The notes beneath the pieces are model-generated. The model saw only the letters and a list, made by a program, of their open reading frames with translations. It ran no database searches and was not told where the DNA came from. A DNA stretch of 64,000 nucleotides, taken from contig JANNSJ010000069.1 of the NCBI GenBank assembly GCA_031402435.1, forward strand, positions 124,001 through 188,000. Reading direction: 5' to 3'. Position 1 is the stretch's first letter. The number at the start of each line of letters is the position of its first letter. Source of the DNA: UBA11986 sp031402435 (GTDB taxonomy: Bacteria; Bacteroidota; Ignavibacteria; UBA10030; UBA6906). The translations under genes and the position numbers were made by a program. This document shows positions 63,017-64,000 of the stretch, piece after piece.

Positions 63017-63049
63017 AACTCTGTGTCTTTGTGTCTCTGTGGTTTTCTT
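63017..63049. repeat. Dispersed CTCTGTG-type repeat, copy 4
   Basis: ACTCTGTGTCTTTGTGTCTC followed by TGTGGTTTTCTTTT directly abuts the stop codon of the pyrophosphatase gene. It resembles the right arm of the element at 32378-32414. Confidence 0.6.
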
Positions 63050-64000
63050 TTAAATGAACAGCGGCGCAAGCACCAGCGTAATAGTGCTGAGCAGTTTGAT
63101 CAACACGTGAAGGGACGGTCCTGCTGTATCCTTGAACGGATCACCGACCGTATCACCGACGACCGAAGCCTTGTGTGGTTCGGATTTCTTTCCGCCGTAT
63201 GCGCCAGTCTCAATGTACTTCTTGGCATTGTCCCACGCGCCACCACCGTTGTTCAGGAAGAGCGCCATGAGAATACCGACGATCGTTCCCACCATCAACA
63301 ACCCGCCAACCACTTCAGCGCCACTGGCGCCCGTGACCGGTGAACCTGTTGCGATGAAGAGCCACTTGAATAGCAGTCCGACTGCGATAGGCATTCCAAC
63401 CACAAGAAGTCCGGGCATGATCATCTCCTTGAGTGCTGCCTTGGTGGCAATATCAACGCACTGGCCGTAGTCGGGCTTTGATGTCCCGAGCATAATACCG
63501 GGATTGTTCTTGAACTGCTCCCGTACGTTGTTGATGATTGCGTATGCTGCACGTCCAACAGCCTTGATAGCCATGGACGAGAAGATGAACACAAGCACTG
63601 CGCCAAACATTGCGCCCACAAAGACTTCAGGCTTGTTGAGGTTGATGACGCCCGAGAAGCTGGGCATATAAATCTTCACTTCATCGATGTATGCGCTGAA
63701 GAGAAGGAACGCTGCAAGCGCTGCTGAGCCGACCGCATAACCCTTGGTCAACGCCTTTGTTGTATTGCCGACCGAGTCGAGACGATCAGTTCGATCTCTG
63801 ATTTCCTTTGGCTGCTGGCTCATTTCAACAATGCCGCCTGCGTTGTCTGTAATGGGGCCGAATGTGTCCATTGCCAGAATGTATGCCGCCGTGCCAAGCA
63901 TACCCATTGTTGCGACTGCCGTTCCGAAGAGTCCTGCATGCGCAAGGCCGGAGTTCTGGCCGAGGAAGTATGCACTGATGATTGCGATGGCAATGACCAA
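63050..64000 (-). CDS. hppA: Membrane-bound proton-translocating pyrophosphatase, N-terminus outside window
   Basis: The C-terminal ~316 residues are seen; the gene runs off the right edge. The enzyme couples PPi hydrolysis to ion pumping across the inner membrane. Motifs: DTFGPITDNAGGIVEMS (metal-PPi site), GNTTKALTKGYAVGSAALAA and the C-terminal NNGGGAWDNAKKYIE and VVGDTVGDPFKDTAGPSL. The Lys in GNTTKA (codon 63755-63757), where K+-dependent enzymes have Ala, marks a K+-independent form, which in known members pumps protons. It could use PPi from biosynthesis or from ppdK. Confidence 0.95.
   Translation of the reverse strand: MVIAIAIISAYFLGQNSGLAHAGLFGTAVATMGMLGTAAYILAMDTFGPITDNAGGIVEMSQQPKEIRDRTDRLDSVGNTTKALTKGYAVGSAALAAFLLFSAYIDEVKIYMPSFSGVINLNKPEVFVGAMFGAVLVFIFSSMAIKAVGRAAYAIINNVREQFKNNPGIMLGTSKPDYGQCVDIATKAALKEMIMPGLLVVGMPIAVGLLFKWLFIATGSPVTGASGAEVVGGLLMVGTIVGILMALFLNNGGGAWDNAKKYIETGAYGGKKSEPHKASVVGDTVGDPFKDTAGPSLHVLIKLLSTITLVLAPLFI

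Larger units (their letters stand above)
62709..63049. other. 341-bp intergenic region
   Basis: Between the SH3 gene (transcribed leftward) and the pyrophosphatase gene end, there is no convincing gene. Two short frames of 66 and 71 codons overlap on opposite strands and match no family that I recognise. A strong terminator (62981-63010) and a dispersed repeat (63017-63049) are its only clear features. The promoter of the SH3 gene probably lies in the left part. Confidence 0.6.

Overview
The window is a typical chromosomal stretch from a Gram-negative bacterium of the Bacteroidota/Chlorobi (FCB) side of the tree, most likely an Ignavibacteria- or Kapabacteria-like lineage (inference). The main evidence is the set of large secreted proteins ending in a type IX secretion (T9SS) type A sorting domain with the YPNPFNP signature. 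Lipid A genes (lpxB, lpxK), the MEP isoprenoid pathway (ispG, ispD), pyruvate phosphate dikinase and a membrane pyrophosphatase fit the same picture. Several genes appear to start at TTG or GTG, many neighbours overlap by a few bases, and no tRNA, rRNA, CRISPR array or insertion sequence was found.

Layout. 1-5.3 kb: two tandem paralogous T9SS cargo proteins, the first cut by the window edge. 5.4-11.5 kb: an OPT-family transporter overlapping a PqqD-like protein and a DUF2203 protein, then a secreted protein of unknown function and a MacA/MacB-like pair with no ATPase. 11.6-19.9 kb: FG-GAP-type T9SS cargo paralogues around uvrB and comF, with signs of sorting-domain exchange and one decapitated copy. 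20-24.5 kb: gap, pgk, a rhomboid protease and ispG. 24.5-25.3 kb: two small unknown genes on the minus strand. 25.4-36.6 kb: a probable cell-wall salvage locus: secreted amidase, DUF4922 (HIT/GDP-hexose-phosphorylase-like), SpoIID-like protein, AmpG-like permease, tandem GT2 glycosyltransferase, NamZ-type exo-muramidase and, after a phosphodiesterase and folD, a BadF/NagK-type sugar kinase. 36.6-41.7 kb: pruA, sucC, gatB, tpiA. 41.8-44.5 kb: a GH2-like protein fused to a multi-pass membrane domain and apparently lacking the catalytic nucleophile. 44.5-53.3 kb: smc, a HAD phosphatase, a membrane methyltransferase, lpxB, a TPR lipoprotein, lpxK and a class I amidotransferase. 53.3-61.5 kb: ppdK, queA, an APC permease, ispD, plsY, gpsA. 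61.5-64 kb: gene-poor DNA, an SH3-domain membrane protein, and the C-terminal part of a proton-pumping pyrophosphatase.

The most interesting parts are the 25.4-36.6 kb cluster, which looks like a peptidoglycan-sugar recovery pathway with an unassigned nucleotidyltransferase-like enzyme (DUF4922) at its centre, and the GH2-membrane fusion. Three families of short degenerate intergenic repeats also recur next to gene starts and stops. All functional calls rest on motif recognition by eye; no database search was run.
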